In this document: positions 32,564 through 40,236 of the stretch, piece after piece | Layout: every line of letters starts with the position of its first letter | How positions within the stretch are numbered: the first letter of the stretch is position 1 | Made by a program: the position numbers and the translations under genes | DNA from: Streptomyces sp. S465 | GTDB taxonomy: Bacteria > Actinomycetota > Actinomycetes > Streptomycetales > Streptomycetaceae | DNA: 64,000 nucleotides | NCBI RefSeq assembly: GCF_026898115.1 | Contig: NZ_CP114036.1 | Span: 4,520,001-4,584,000 of the forward strand | Direction: 5' to 3' | The notes under the pieces: generated by a model | The model's input: only the letters and a program-made list of their open reading frames with translations | Databases searched by the model: none | What the model was told of the DNA's origin: nothing

Positions 32564-32730
32564 CGGATCCGGCGCCGCCGGGATCTCCGCACCAGGCGCA
32601 CCACTGCCAGGACGATGTCGACCACGAGCACCACCACACCGATGATCAGCAGATAGTCCAGCCCGTGCACCACCCATCCGATGAGGCCGAGCACGATGGC
32701 CACGATCACCAGGAACAGGAAGAGCGCCAC
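32560..32730 (-). CDS. Small two-helix membrane protein (56 residues)
   Basis: From GTG 32730, with GAGGAGAGG upstream on the minus strand. The peptide begins VALFLFLVIVAIVLGLIGWV, continues HGLDYLLIIGVVVLVVDIVL and ends in a strongly basic tail RLVRRSRRRRIR, giving two membrane helices with the tail in the cytosol. The TGA stop shares four bases with the GH8 start, so translation is coupled. Similar small hydrophobic proteins of unknown role are widespread in streptomycetes, often near PRC-barrel genes as here. Confidence 0.75.
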   Translation of the reverse strand: MALFLFLVIVAIVLGLIGWVVHGLDYLLIIGVVVLVVDIVLAVVRLVRRSRRRRIR

Positions 32731-32777
32731 GGCCGACACCTCTCCTCGAGCGTCAAGCGTTCTCGCGGTCAGCGCCG

Positions 32778-33134
32778 TCAGCGGCGTGCGAGCTGCCGCC
32801 CGCCGCCCGCCCCGGCCTGGTACGTCTTGCCGTAGTGCTGGAAGATCGCCCCCTCCTGCTCGGCCGGCAGCACATCGTCCATGCCGAGCGAGGGCGCCTT
32901 CTTCACCTGCGATCGCGCGTACGAGACCTTCACATAGCCCGGCCCGACGATCGCGTCGTCCACCGGGACGAACACCAGACGGTGGCGGGTGGGCAGTCCG
33001 GTGCGGACGGTGGCCATGGCGGGTTCGTCGGTGGCCGTGGCCACGTAGATCGCCTCGAGTACCCCGATCTTGCGGCCCTGCTCATCGACGACATCCTGGT
33101 CGCGCCACTCACGGATATCCGCTGACTGGATCAT
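32778..33134 (-). CDS. PRC-barrel domain protein
   Basis: 118 residues. The PRC-barrel fold is seen in the N-terminal 75 residues: IREWRDQDVVDEQGRKIGVL, EAIYVATATDEPAMATVRTG and RLVFVPVDDAIVGPGYVKV. The rest (VKKAPSLGMDDVLPAEQEGA, IFQHYGKTY) is the conserved C-terminal half found in actinobacterial relatives linked to photosynthetic reaction-centre H-like domains. There is no signal peptide. Such proteins are often SigB-type stress genes; a SigF-like gene lies close by. Role unknown. Confidence 0.85.
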   Translation of the reverse strand: MIQSADIREWRDQDVVDEQGRKIGVLEAIYVATATDEPAMATVRTGLPTRHRLVFVPVDDAIVGPGYVKVSYARSQVKKAPSLGMDDVLPAEQEGAIFQHYGKTYQAGAGGGRQLARR

Positions 33135-33299
33135 GACGTATCACCCTCTGACCTCTGCCCTTCCAGCCTGCCTCCGCTCGCCGTGGGACGCCACGCCACC
33201 CATCCAGCAGGGGTAACCCAGGTGTTCGAACCGAAACGAATTGATCAGGTGTGCCGCTTTCGGGAAGGGGTACTCGCGGCGTCGAGGAGGTTGGTATTC

Positions 33300-33467
33300 A
33301 TGGTTCCCCTGCTGGTCGTTCTTCTTCTCGCACTGCTTCTCTTCGGTGCCGGATTCGCCCTCAAGGCCCTGTGGTGGATCGCGGTCATCGTGCTCGCCGT
33401 CTGGCTGCTCGGCTTTCTCGTCCGGCCGACGGTCAGCGGGCGCCGTGGTCGGTGGTACCGCTGGTAG
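33300..33467 (+). CDS. Small hydrophobic protein (55 residues)
   Basis: From ATG 33300, nine bases after GAGGAGG. The sequence MVPLLVVLLLALLLFGAGFA, then LKALWWIAVIVLAVWLLGFL, gives two membrane helices and a basic C-terminus (SGRRGRWYRW). It matches the short 'hydrophobic protein' family that is abundant and unassigned in streptomycetes. The upstream stretch (33215-33290) includes GTTCGAACCGAAACGAATTG, a candidate stress-sigma promoter, since group 3 sigma factors read GTTT-N14-16-GGGTAT-like sites and GGGTAA/GGGGTA occur here. Confidence 0.8.
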   Translation: MVPLLVVLLLALLLFGAGFALKALWWIAVIVLAVWLLGFLVRPTVSGRRGRWYRW

Positions 33468-33489
33468 CCGCCAGGCAGGACAGACAAGA

Positions 33490-33523
33490 GGGGCCCGGCC
33501 GGGGAAATCCCCGGCCGGGCCCC
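33490..33523. terminator. Bidirectional hairpin between convergent genes
   Basis: GGGGCCCGGCCGGGG (33490-33504) pairs perfectly with CCCCGGCCGGGCCCC (33509-33523) around AAAT. It separates the small hydrophobic protein gene from the SigF-like gene. Confidence 0.85.
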
Positions 33524-33593
33524 ACGTCTGCCCGGATCAGCGGAAGCCGTCCGTCCGCCTTCGCGTCAGCCACTACTGGGCTCGCGGCAGCCA

Positions 33594-34514
33594 CTACTCG
33601 GCGAGCATGCCGCGCCGCAACCGGCCGAGCGCACGGCTGAGCAGCCGGGAGACATGCATCTGGGAGACGCCGAGTTCGGTGCCGATCTCCGACTGCGTCA
33701 TCTCCTCGCCGAACCGCAGCTGCAGAATGCGGCGGTCCCGCTCCCCGAGCTGTTCCACCAGCGGCTTGAGCGCGTGCAGGTTCTCCACGGCCTCCATGGC
33801 CGGGTCGACGTCGCCGAACCGGTCCGCGTACGTGGTCACGCGGGCGGCCCCGCTCTCCTGGTCGGCGGGCGCGTCCAGCGAGGTGGTGAGGTAGCCGTTG
33901 CTGGCCACCAGCCCGTCGATGACCTCGTCCTCGCTCAGCTTCAGGTGCTCCGCGAGCTCGGCCGTCGTGGGCGACCGGTCCAGCCGCTGGAACAGCTCCT
34001 CGTTCGCCTTGGCCAGGTCGATACGCAACTCCTGGAGACGGCGAGGGACGTGCACCGCCCAACTGGTGTCCCGGAAGAACCGCTTGATCTCGCCGACGAT
34101 GTACGGCACGGCGAAGGTCGTGAACTCCACCTCACGGCTCAGGTCGAACCGGTCGATCGCCTTGATCAGCCCTATGGTGCCGACCTGGACGATGTCCTCC
34201 ATCTCCACCGTGCGGTTGTGGAACCGCCGGGCGGCGTACCGGACCAGCGAGAGGTTGAGCTCGATGAGGGTGTTCCGCACGTACTGGTACTCGTGCGTCC
34301 CCTCCTCCAGCTCCGTCAGCCGGTCCAGGAACGTCTTGGTCAGCGCCCGCGCGTCCTTGGGCGCCACCTTCGCCGGATCGTCCACCGAGGGCAGACCGGT
34401 CGCTCCGGCACTCTCGATTCCTACTGTGTCGTTGTCACTTACCCGAGCCCCAAGTGCGTCCTCAGCTTCCGCCCCTGTCAGCTTCGACGTCACCACGGGT
34501 GCCGTGTAGTTCAC
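33594..34514 (-). CDS. SigB/SigF/SigG family RNA polymerase sigma factor
   Basis: 306 residues from GTG 34514, seven bases after GGGAG; in-frame ATGs at 34544 and 34586 are alternatives with poorer spacing. Domains: region 1.2-2 (VRNTLIELNLSLVRYAARRF, EDIVQVGTIGLIKAIDRFDL), region 3 (RSPTTAELAEHLKLSEDEVI) and region 4 (LGERDRRILQLRFGEEMTQS, GVSQMHVSRLLSRALGRL). This is a group 3 stress/sporulation sigma factor, usually controlled by an RsbW-like anti-sigma and an RsbV-like antagonist. No such gene is adjacent, but bldG and its partner ATPase lie 20 kb away. Confidence 0.92.
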   Translation of the reverse strand: MNYTAPVVTSKLTGAEAEDALGARVSDNDTVGIESAGATGLPSVDDPAKVAPKDARALTKTFLDRLTELEEGTHEYQYVRNTLIELNLSLVRYAARRFHNRTVEMEDIVQVGTIGLIKAIDRFDLSREVEFTTFAVPYIVGEIKRFFRDTSWAVHVPRRLQELRIDLAKANEELFQRLDRSPTTAELAEHLKLSEDEVIDGLVASNGYLTTSLDAPADQESGAARVTTYADRFGDVDPAMEAVENLHALKPLVEQLGERDRRILQLRFGEEMTQSEIGTELGVSQMHVSRLLSRALGRLRRGMLAE

Positions 34515-34810
34515 TGTCGCACTCCCTGTATCGGCTGCATGCATAGGCTGATTGGGGTCCCGCCTACCCACCTTCCAAACCTTCATGCCTCCTTGTCTCC
34601 GGCCGACGACGGACCGGCGGCGACCACGGTCCGGCCCGGCGGCGACGAGCGGCCGCACGGAGGAGAGGGACAATACGGCCGCCATGACGGGGCGTTAGCC
34701 AAGCGTTAGCGGTTCGGCAGCGAGCGTTAAAGGAACGCCAGCGGCGGCCGACACCATGGGTGGTGCGCGAGCAGGAACCATCCGTACCGAACGCCCTGGG
34801 GGTCGTCGCC
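34515..34810. promoter_or_regulatory. Divergent promoter region of the SigF-like gene and lipoprotein gene
   Basis: About 296 bases with no gene. It contains on the plus strand GCGTTAGCCAAGCGTTAGC (34691-34709), a direct repeat of GCGTTAGC spaced 11 bases, followed by another GCGTTAAAGG at 34725. This could be a regulator or sigma site shared by the divergent genes. Confidence 0.4.
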
Positions 34811-35482
34811 ATGTCGCACCGCATTCTCAACCGCCGCATCCGAAACGCCGGCGTGGCCGCGGTGATCGCCGCCGCATCCGCCGTCGCCCTCACCGCCTGC
34901 GGAAGCAACGACTCCTCGTCCGACGCCAAGGGGAACTCCTCCTCCACCGTGTCGTCCGCCACGAAGGCGTCGGGGTCGGACGCCTCGATCCACAGCCAGG
35001 CGGGCAAGCAGGCGACGACCCTGAGCGGCTCGGAGGCCGACACCTTGCGGGCGACCGCCGAATGCCAGCCGGGCACGCTGAAGGCGACCCTGGACTCGGC
35101 CGGCACCTCCCAGGCGGGAATGAACCACCGGGGTACGTTCCTGCGGGTGACCAACACCGGCGACGAGACCTGCGTGATCAGCGGCTACGCCGGGGTGGCG
35201 CTGGAGGGCGCCGGGCACACCGCCATCAAGACCACCGCCCGGCACGGCAACACCTACTTCGCCACCGACCCGGGCGCGCACCCGATCACCCTCGGGCCGG
35301 GCAAGAGCGCCTGGGCCGACCTGGTGTGGACCACCACCGGCGTCGAGACCGCCCACGCGAAGTACCTCCAGATATCCCCGACGGGCAGCAACTCCCACAG
35401 CACCGTCCCCTTCGCCGAGGACCTCGACAACGGCACCCTGTCGCTGACCGCCTGGTCCTCCAAGCCCCCCATCAACGCCTGA
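34811..35482 (+). CDS. DUF4232-type secreted lipoprotein
   Basis: 223 residues from ATG 34811. The signal sequence ends at the lipobox AVALTACGS, so the protein is a lipid-anchored surface protein. A Ser/Ala/Thr-rich linker precedes the DUF4232 domain (ATAECQPGTLKATLDSAG, FLRVTNTGDETCVISGYAGV, ALEGAGHTAIKTTARHG, LQISPTGS). DUF4232 is common in actinomycete exported proteins and has no known function. It is divergent from the SigF-like gene and ends in a strong hairpin. An earlier GTG at 34760 would put 17 extra residues before the signal peptide and is unlikely. Confidence 0.88.
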   Translation: MSHRILNRRIRNAGVAAVIAAASAVALTACGSNDSSSDAKGNSSSTVSSATKASGSDASIHSQAGKQATTLSGSEADTLRATAECQPGTLKATLDSAGTSQAGMNHRGTFLRVTNTGDETCVISGYAGVALEGAGHTAIKTTARHGNTYFATDPGAHPITLGPGKSAWADLVWTTTGVETAHAKYLQISPTGSNSHSTVPFAEDLDNGTLSLTAWSSKPPINA

Positions 35483-35506
35483 CCAACAGCCGAGCACACG
35501 ACGAAG

Positions 35507-35536
35507 CCCCGGTGCGGACAGCGGTCCGCACCGGGG
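35507..35536 (+). terminator. Rho-independent terminator of the lipoprotein gene
   Basis: CCCCGGTGCGGAC (35507-35519) pairs with GTCCGCACCGGGG (35524-35536) and is followed by TTT. It lies 25 bases beyond the stop. Confidence 0.85.
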
Positions 35537-35620
35537 TTTCGCCGTACGTCCGCCACAACAGTGCGAAGATCAAGCCCTGATCATTGACCGAGACGTCAAC
35601 AACGCAGCTCAGGAGCGCCG

Positions 35621-36553
35621 ATGGACCTCAACCTGCTGCGCGCCCTGGACGCCCTGCTCCAAGAGAACAGCGTGACCCGCGCCGCGGAACGACTCGGCAC
35701 CTCCCCCGCGGCCGCCAGCCGCACCCTGGCCCGGCTCCGCCGTGCCGTCGGCGACCCGCTGCTGGTCCGCGCGGGCCAGCAGATGGTCCCGACCCCGCGC
35801 GCGCTGGAACTCCGGGAGGAGGTCAGCGCGTTGCTGCGCGGCTGCGACAACGTGCTGCGGCCCGGAGCCGGGTTCGAGGCCGTGCACCTCCAGCGCACCT
35901 TCACCGTGCAGGCCGCCGACCTGCTCCTGGTGGGACTGGCCGGAGCCCTGACCGACCGCATCCACACGGAGGCCCCACAGGTGGACGTGGTCTTCCTGCC
36001 GGAGGCGGTGGAGGGCGGCCCCGCGCTGCGCCAGGGCCTGGTCGACGTCGAACTGGGCGTCCTCGGGCATCTGGACCCGGAGATCCGCACCCAACAGCTC
36101 ACCCGGACCAGGATGGTCGGCATCGCCCGCAGCGGTCACCCCCTCTTCGACGCGCGGATCGACGCCCGCCGCTTCGCCGCCGCCGCCCACATCGGCATCT
36201 CCCGGCACGGCAAACGCCTCGGCCCCATCGACGAGGCACTCGCGGAACGCGGGCTGCGGCGCCGCGTCGCGGTCGTCGTACCCAGCCACACGAGCGCGAT
36301 GATGCTCGCCCGCAGCACCGACCTGGTCGCCCTCACCCTGGCCGACTGGCTCCCCGATACCACCTCCGCACTGGGCCTGCGCACCTTCCCGATCCCCCTC
36401 GACACGGCACACATCGACATCGGAATGGCCTGGCACCCCCGCAACTCGGCCGACCCGGCCCACCGCTGGTTCCGCGACCACCTGGCAGCCGCGGTCCTGA
36501 ACCCACCCGGCAGTACGAAGCCCTCCCCCTCGCCCCCTCCTCGCGGCGCATGA
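35621..36553 (+). CDS. LysR family transcriptional regulator
   Basis: 310 residues; CAGGAG precedes the ATG. Residues 1-60 carry the winged helix (LLRALDALLQENSVTRAAER, LGTSPAAASRTLARLRRAVG) and residues about 90-300 the periplasmic-binding-like effector domain (FTVQAADLLLVGLAGALTDR, VDVELGVLGHLDPEIRTQQL). The DPLLVRAGQQMVPTPRA segment is typical of the NodD/PcpR-like subgroup. It is not divergent from an evident target; the lipoprotein gene is upstream on the same strand. The Pro-rich C-terminus (PGSTKPSPSPPPRG) is low in complexity. Effector unknown. Confidence 0.92.
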   Translation: MDLNLLRALDALLQENSVTRAAERLGTSPAAASRTLARLRRAVGDPLLVRAGQQMVPTPRALELREEVSALLRGCDNVLRPGAGFEAVHLQRTFTVQAADLLLVGLAGALTDRIHTEAPQVDVVFLPEAVEGGPALRQGLVDVELGVLGHLDPEIRTQQLTRTRMVGIARSGHPLFDARIDARRFAAAAHIGISRHGKRLGPIDEALAERGLRRRVAVVVPSHTSAMMLARSTDLVALTLADWLPDTTSALGLRTFPIPLDTAHIDIGMAWHPRNSADPAHRWFRDHLAAAVLNPPGSTKPSPSPPPRGA

Positions 36554-36559
36554 GAGACA

Positions 36560-36925
36560 CCGGCTCACGTCGGCGATGTCTCGGCCGGGAGCAGGGCCCG
36601 TTCGCCGCATCGCGCAGGGACTCGGCCAGGCGTGTAGCGAGAAACCGGAGCTGAACGGGGGTGGCCCCGCGATCGGCGAGCAGGCCGTCGGCGTGGCCGA
36701 GCAGTCTGGCGGCCATGTCGAGCTGCACACGCTCGACGTTGTCGGCGACACGGGACACGTACCCGGCCCCGTCACCGACGACGTAACAGGGCTTCCCCCC
36801 GGAGTGGACGACGGGAGCAGCCGAGTCCCACTCGGCTCACGCAGACGGCGCCACAGTCCGGCGCGAGCAACAGCGAAGGATTACGGACACGATGGCTGAG
36901 CAGCTTCTCGGTGGATACGTGGTCA
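36560..36925 (-). pseudogene. Frameshifted remnant of a small unknown gene
   Basis: Two minus-strand segments join only through a one-base shift near 36830. The first reads HRVRNPSLLLAPDCGAVCV; the second continues AEWDSAAPVVHSGGKPCYVV and then GDGAGYVSRVADNVERVQLD, MAARLLGHADGLLADRGATP and VQLRFLATRLAESLRDAAN. In the second frame a TGA stands exactly where the first frame's meaning ends. Both parts show normal coding bias and a coherent soluble protein. I do not recognise the family. A sequencing error could give the same picture; otherwise it is a broken gene, or one needing frameshifting. Confidence 0.5.
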
Positions 36926-36979
36926 TCGTTCGTCGCCGCAGTCAGGAGCGGCGACTTTCCAGCCTGACCAACGTGAAAG

Positions 36980-37012
36980 AACCCCAGCTCGGACACTGTC
37001 CGGGCTGGGGTT
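36980..37012 (-). terminator. Terminator of tRNA-Thr
   Basis: AACCCCAGC (36980-36988) pairs with GCTGGGGTT (37004-37012), and CGGAC pairs with GTCCG inside, giving a nearly continuous stem. It lies four bases past the encoded CCA end of the tRNA on the minus strand. Confidence 0.85.
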
Positions 37013-37015
37013 CCG

Positions 37016-37092
37016 TGGAGCCGCCTAAGGGAATCGAACCCTTGACCTACGCATTACGAGTGCGTCGCTCTGGCCGACTGAGCTAAGGCGGC
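37016..37092 (-). tRNA. tRNA-Thr (anticodon CGU)
   Basis: The minus strand reads GCCGCCTTAGCTCAGTCGGC at its 5' end and closes the acceptor stem with AGGCGGC, then U and an encoded CCA (37016-37018). The anticodon arm is ACGCA-CTCGTAA-TGCGT, giving anticodon CGU for threonine ACG codons. The T arm contains GGGTTCGATTCCC. All four arms fold. There is no integrated element or repeated tRNA 3' end in the flanks. Confidence 0.97.
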
Positions 37093-37198
37093 ATGCTGCG
37101 GAGCCAGATTGGCAGCAGCAGCGTCGCCAAGTCTACACAGTTTCGAGGGATGCTCCGTACGGGGCCCGGCGGGGCCCGGAGCGGGGCCGGTGGGCTGG

Positions 37199-38743
37199 TC
37201 AGCGGCAGCGGGTGTGGGGGACGGGTGGGCGGCCGGTGAGGAGGTAGGTGTTGATCGCGCGGTCGACGCAGCCGCTGCCGCGGCCGTAGGCCGTATGGCC
37301 GTCGCCGTCGTAGGTGAGGAGGGTGGCGGAGGAGAGCTGGGCAGCCAGGGAGCGGGCCCAGCGGTAGGGGGTGGCGGGGTCGCGGGTGGTGCCGACGACG
37401 ACGATGGGGGCGGCGCCCTTCGCATGCAGGGGGTGCGGGGTGCCGGTCGGGCGGACGGGCCAGTAGGCGCAGTTCAGGGCGGCATAGGCGAGGGCCTCAC
37501 CGAAGACGGGGGACGCCTTCTCGAAGGCGGGGAGGGACTTCCTGACCTCGGCGGGGGTGCGGAAGGCGGGTGGGAGGTCGAGGCAGTTGACGGCGGGGTT
37601 GGCGTACATGAGGTTGGCGTACGAGCCGTCGGTGTCGCGCTCGTAGTAGAGGTCGGCGAGGCCGAGCAGACCGCCGCCGTGGCCACGCATCGCGGAGCGG
37701 AGGGCGGTGCGCAGCTGCGGCCAGGCGGTCTCGTCGTACATGGCGGAGATCACGCCCATGGTGGCGAGGGACTCGCCCAGGGCGCGGGACTCGCCGGTGC
37801 GGACCGGATGGGAGTCGAGGCGGGCGAAGAAGGCGCCGAGCCGGTCGCGGGCGGCGGCCACGGAGCGGGTGCCGAGGGGACAGCCGGTGCGGCGTACGCA
37901 GTCCTTGGCGAAGGCGGTGAAGGCGGTCTCGAAACCGGCGGTCTGGTCGCGGTTCATGCGCCGGGAGGACAGCGCCGGGTCGAGCGCGCCGTCGAGGACG
38001 AGACGGCCGACGCGGTGGGGGTAGAGGTCGGCGTAGGTCGCGCCGAGGAAGGTGCCGTAGGAGGCGCCGACGTAGTGGAGCTTCCGGTCGCCCAGCGCGG
38101 CGCGCAGCACGTCCATGTCGCGGGCCGCCTCGACCGTCGAGACATGGCCGAGGACCCGGCCGGAGCGGTCCGCGCAGCCTCGGGCGAACTTCTTGTAGGC
38201 GGCGACGAGGCGATCCGTCTCGCCGGGGGCGTCGGGCGTCTGGTCGGTCTGGGTGAAGGCGTCCATCTGCTTGTCGCTCAGACAGGTGACGGGCTCGCTG
38301 CCGGCCACGCCGCGCGGGTCCATCGCCACCATGTCGTAGCGGGCCCGCACCCGGGCCGGGTAGCCCACGGCCGCGAAGCTCTGGAGATAGCCGATCGCGG
38401 AGCCGCCGGGGCCGCCGGGGTTCACCAGGAGCGAACCGATGCGGCGGCCGGGGCCGGTCGCCTTCTCGCGGGAGACCGCGAGCTTCAGGTCCCGGCCGGT
38501 GCCGGGTCTGGCGTAGTCGAGCGGAGCCTTGAGCGTGGCGCATTCGAACTCCGCGCCGCCGCAGGGGCGCCAGCTCAGCGTCTGCTCGTAGTACGGCCTG
38601 AGGGCCGCGGGGACGGCCCGCTTCGACATGGACGCGGCGCGCGGCGAGGAGGCGCCGGCCGAGCAGCCGGAGGACAGCAGGGCGGCGGCCGCGAGGGCGG
38701 CGCCGAGCGTCCGGAGCGGGCGGCTGCTGTGTCGGGTGTCCAT
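37199..38743 (-). CDS. Secreted alpha/beta-hydrolase lipoprotein, tripeptidyl aminopeptidase (SlpD/SlpE) type
   Basis: 514 residues from ATG 38743, preceded by GAGGGA. The signal peptide ends in the lipobox LLSSGCSAG. The hydrolase domain has the oxyanion region LLVNPGGPGGSA, nucleophile in HYVGASYGTFLG (G-x-S-Y-G), acid in VGTTRDPATPYRWA and His in YDGDGHTAYG. The C-terminal TAP-like part (SATLLTYDGDGHTAYGRGSG, CVDRAINTYLLTG) is typical of Streptomyces tripeptidyl aminopeptidases that trim secreted proteins. Six or more Cys suggest disulfides outside the cell. It is monocistronic, with a repeat-rich leader. Confidence 0.92.
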   Translation of the reverse strand: MDTRHSSRPLRTLGAALAAAALLSSGCSAGASSPRAASMSKRAVPAALRPYYEQTLSWRPCGGAEFECATLKAPLDYARPGTGRDLKLAVSREKATGPGRRIGSLLVNPGGPGGSAIGYLQSFAAVGYPARVRARYDMVAMDPRGVAGSEPVTCLSDKQMDAFTQTDQTPDAPGETDRLVAAYKKFARGCADRSGRVLGHVSTVEAARDMDVLRAALGDRKLHYVGASYGTFLGATYADLYPHRVGRLVLDGALDPALSSRRMNRDQTAGFETAFTAFAKDCVRRTGCPLGTRSVAAARDRLGAFFARLDSHPVRTGESRALGESLATMGVISAMYDETAWPQLRTALRSAMRGHGGGLLGLADLYYERDTDGSYANLMYANPAVNCLDLPPAFRTPAEVRKSLPAFEKASPVFGEALAYAALNCAYWPVRPTGTPHPLHAKGAAPIVVVGTTRDPATPYRWARSLAAQLSSATLLTYDGDGHTAYGRGSGCVDRAINTYLLTGRPPVPHTRCR

Positions 38744-38785
38744 GGGCTGATCCCTCGGTTCGCGGTCGAGTCGCGGGACCACCCC

Positions 38786-38890
38786 GGCCGGATCACTCGC
38801 CTTGATCACCGCATCACTCGGATCACTGCTGGATCACTCGGACCGATGGATCGCTCGGATCTATCGGATCACTCGGATCGCTGGCTTCTG
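38786..38890. repeat. GATCACTCG repeats upstream of the peptidase gene
   Basis: Irregular copies of GGATCACTCG(G/C) and GGATC(G/T)CTCGGATC spread over about 100 bases between the peptidase and holB. No gene is present here; the stretch also must carry the peptidase promoter. Confidence 0.65.
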
Positions 38891-38997
38891 GAGATACGAC
38901 CGGTTCGCCCCCTTACGGAGCGTATCCACCCGGACACACTCCATGCGTCCGGAAACGAACCCGTATGGGTGAGATTCGGTCCGCCCGCACGGGTGAC

Positions 38998-40236
38998 TCA
39001 GCCGGCCCGCAGCGCCATGGTCATCGCCTCGACCGCCAGCAGCGGCGCCACATTGCTGTCCAGCGCCTGACGACAGGCCGTGATCGCCTCGATCCGGCGC
39101 AGCGTCCGCTCGGCCTTCGAGCCCGACGCGATCCGCTCCAGCGCGTCCCGTACGTCGGTGTTGGCGAGCGCGACCTGGGAGCCGAGCTGGAGGGCCAGCA
39201 CATCCCGGTAGAAGCCGGTCAGCTCGGTGAGCGCGAGGTCGAGGCTGTCGCGCTGGGTGCGGGTGGCACGGCGCTTCTGCCGGTCCTGGAGCTCCTTCAT
39301 GGCCCCGGCCGTGCCGCGCGGCAGCCGCCCGCCCGTGCCGGCGGCGGCACCCAGGGCGGCACGCAGCTCCTCGGTCTCCTTGGCGTCGACCTCTTCCGCC
39401 ATCTGCTTGGCGTCCTCGGCCGCCGCGTCGATCAGCTCCTGCGCCGCCTTGAGGCAGCCGCCCACGTCGTCGACGCGCAGCGGGAGCTTCAGGACGGCGG
39501 CGCGGCGGGCACGGGCCCGCTCGTCGGTGGCCAGCCGGCGGGCGCGGCCGATATGGCCCTGTGTGGCGCGGGCGGCGGAGGCGGCGAGCTCGGGGTCGAT
39601 GCCGTCGCGCCGGACGAGGACGTCGGCGACGGCGTCCACCGAAGGCGTGCTGAGGGTGAGGAGGCGGCAACGGGAGCGGATCGTGGGCAGCACATCCTCC
39701 AGCGAGGGCGCACACAGCAGCCATACGGTGCGCGGCGCGGGCTCCTCGACGGCCTTGAGGAGGACATTGCCCGCGCCCTCGGTAAGGCGGTCGGCGTCCT
39801 CCATGACGATCACCTGCCACCGGCCGCCGGCGGGCGACAGCTGGGCGCGCCGGACCAGGTCACGGGTCTCCTTGACACCGATGGAGAGCATGTCCGTCCG
39901 GACCACCTCGACATCGGCGTGGGTGCCGACGAGGGCGGTGTGACAGCCGTCGCAGAAGCCGCAGCCGGGGGCGCCACCGAGCGCCCGGTCCGGGCTGACG
40001 CACTGGAGCGCGGCGGCGAAGGCGCGGGCGGCGGTGGCCCGGCCGGAGCCGGGCGGGCCGGTGAACAGCCAGGCGTGGGTCATCCTGGACGACGACGCCA
40101 ATGCCGCCATGGACTCCCCGGCGGAGGTGTCGGCCGCCTCACTGGCCGCCGTGACCAGGGCGTCCGCATCCCGCGCGGCAGCCGTCAGCTGGGCCGCTAC
40201 TCGGTCCTGCCCGACCAGGTCGTCCCACACCGCCAT
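38998..40236 (-). CDS. holB: DNA polymerase III subunit delta'
   Basis: 412 residues. The clamp-loader AAA+ domain shows WLFTGPPGSGRATAARAFAA (Walker A with Arg in place of Lys, as usual for delta'), the zinc cysteines in CGFCDGC, VIVMEDADRLTEGAGNVLLK (Walker B region without ATPase function), EEPAPRTVWLLCAP and the SRC motif in TIRSRCRLLTL. It takes part in loading the beta clamp. The C-terminal 170 residues are longer and more charged than in enteric proteins, as seen in actinobacteria. It is downstream of tmk, the classic tmk-holB order, but separated by 640 repetitive bases. Confidence 0.95.
   Translation of the reverse strand: MAVWDDLVGQDRVAAQLTAAARDADALVTAASEAADTSAGESMAALASSSRMTHAWLFTGPPGSGRATAARAFAAALQCVSPDRALGGAPGCGFCDGCHTALVGTHADVEVVRTDMLSIGVKETRDLVRRAQLSPAGGRWQVIVMEDADRLTEGAGNVLLKAVEEPAPRTVWLLCAPSLEDVLPTIRSRCRLLTLSTPSVDAVADVLVRRDGIDPELAASAARATQGHIGRARRLATDERARARRAAVLKLPLRVDDVGGCLKAAQELIDAAAEDAKQMAEEVDAKETEELRAALGAAAGTGGRLPRGTAGAMKELQDRQKRRATRTQRDSLDLALTELTGFYRDVLALQLGSQVALANTDVRDALERIASGSKAERTLRRIEAITACRQALDSNVAPLLAVEAMTMALRAG

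Noticed and set aside
37016..37092. tRNA-Thr as an integration site for a mobile element
   Set aside because: No integrase, no duplicated tRNA 3' end and no change of gene content next to it.
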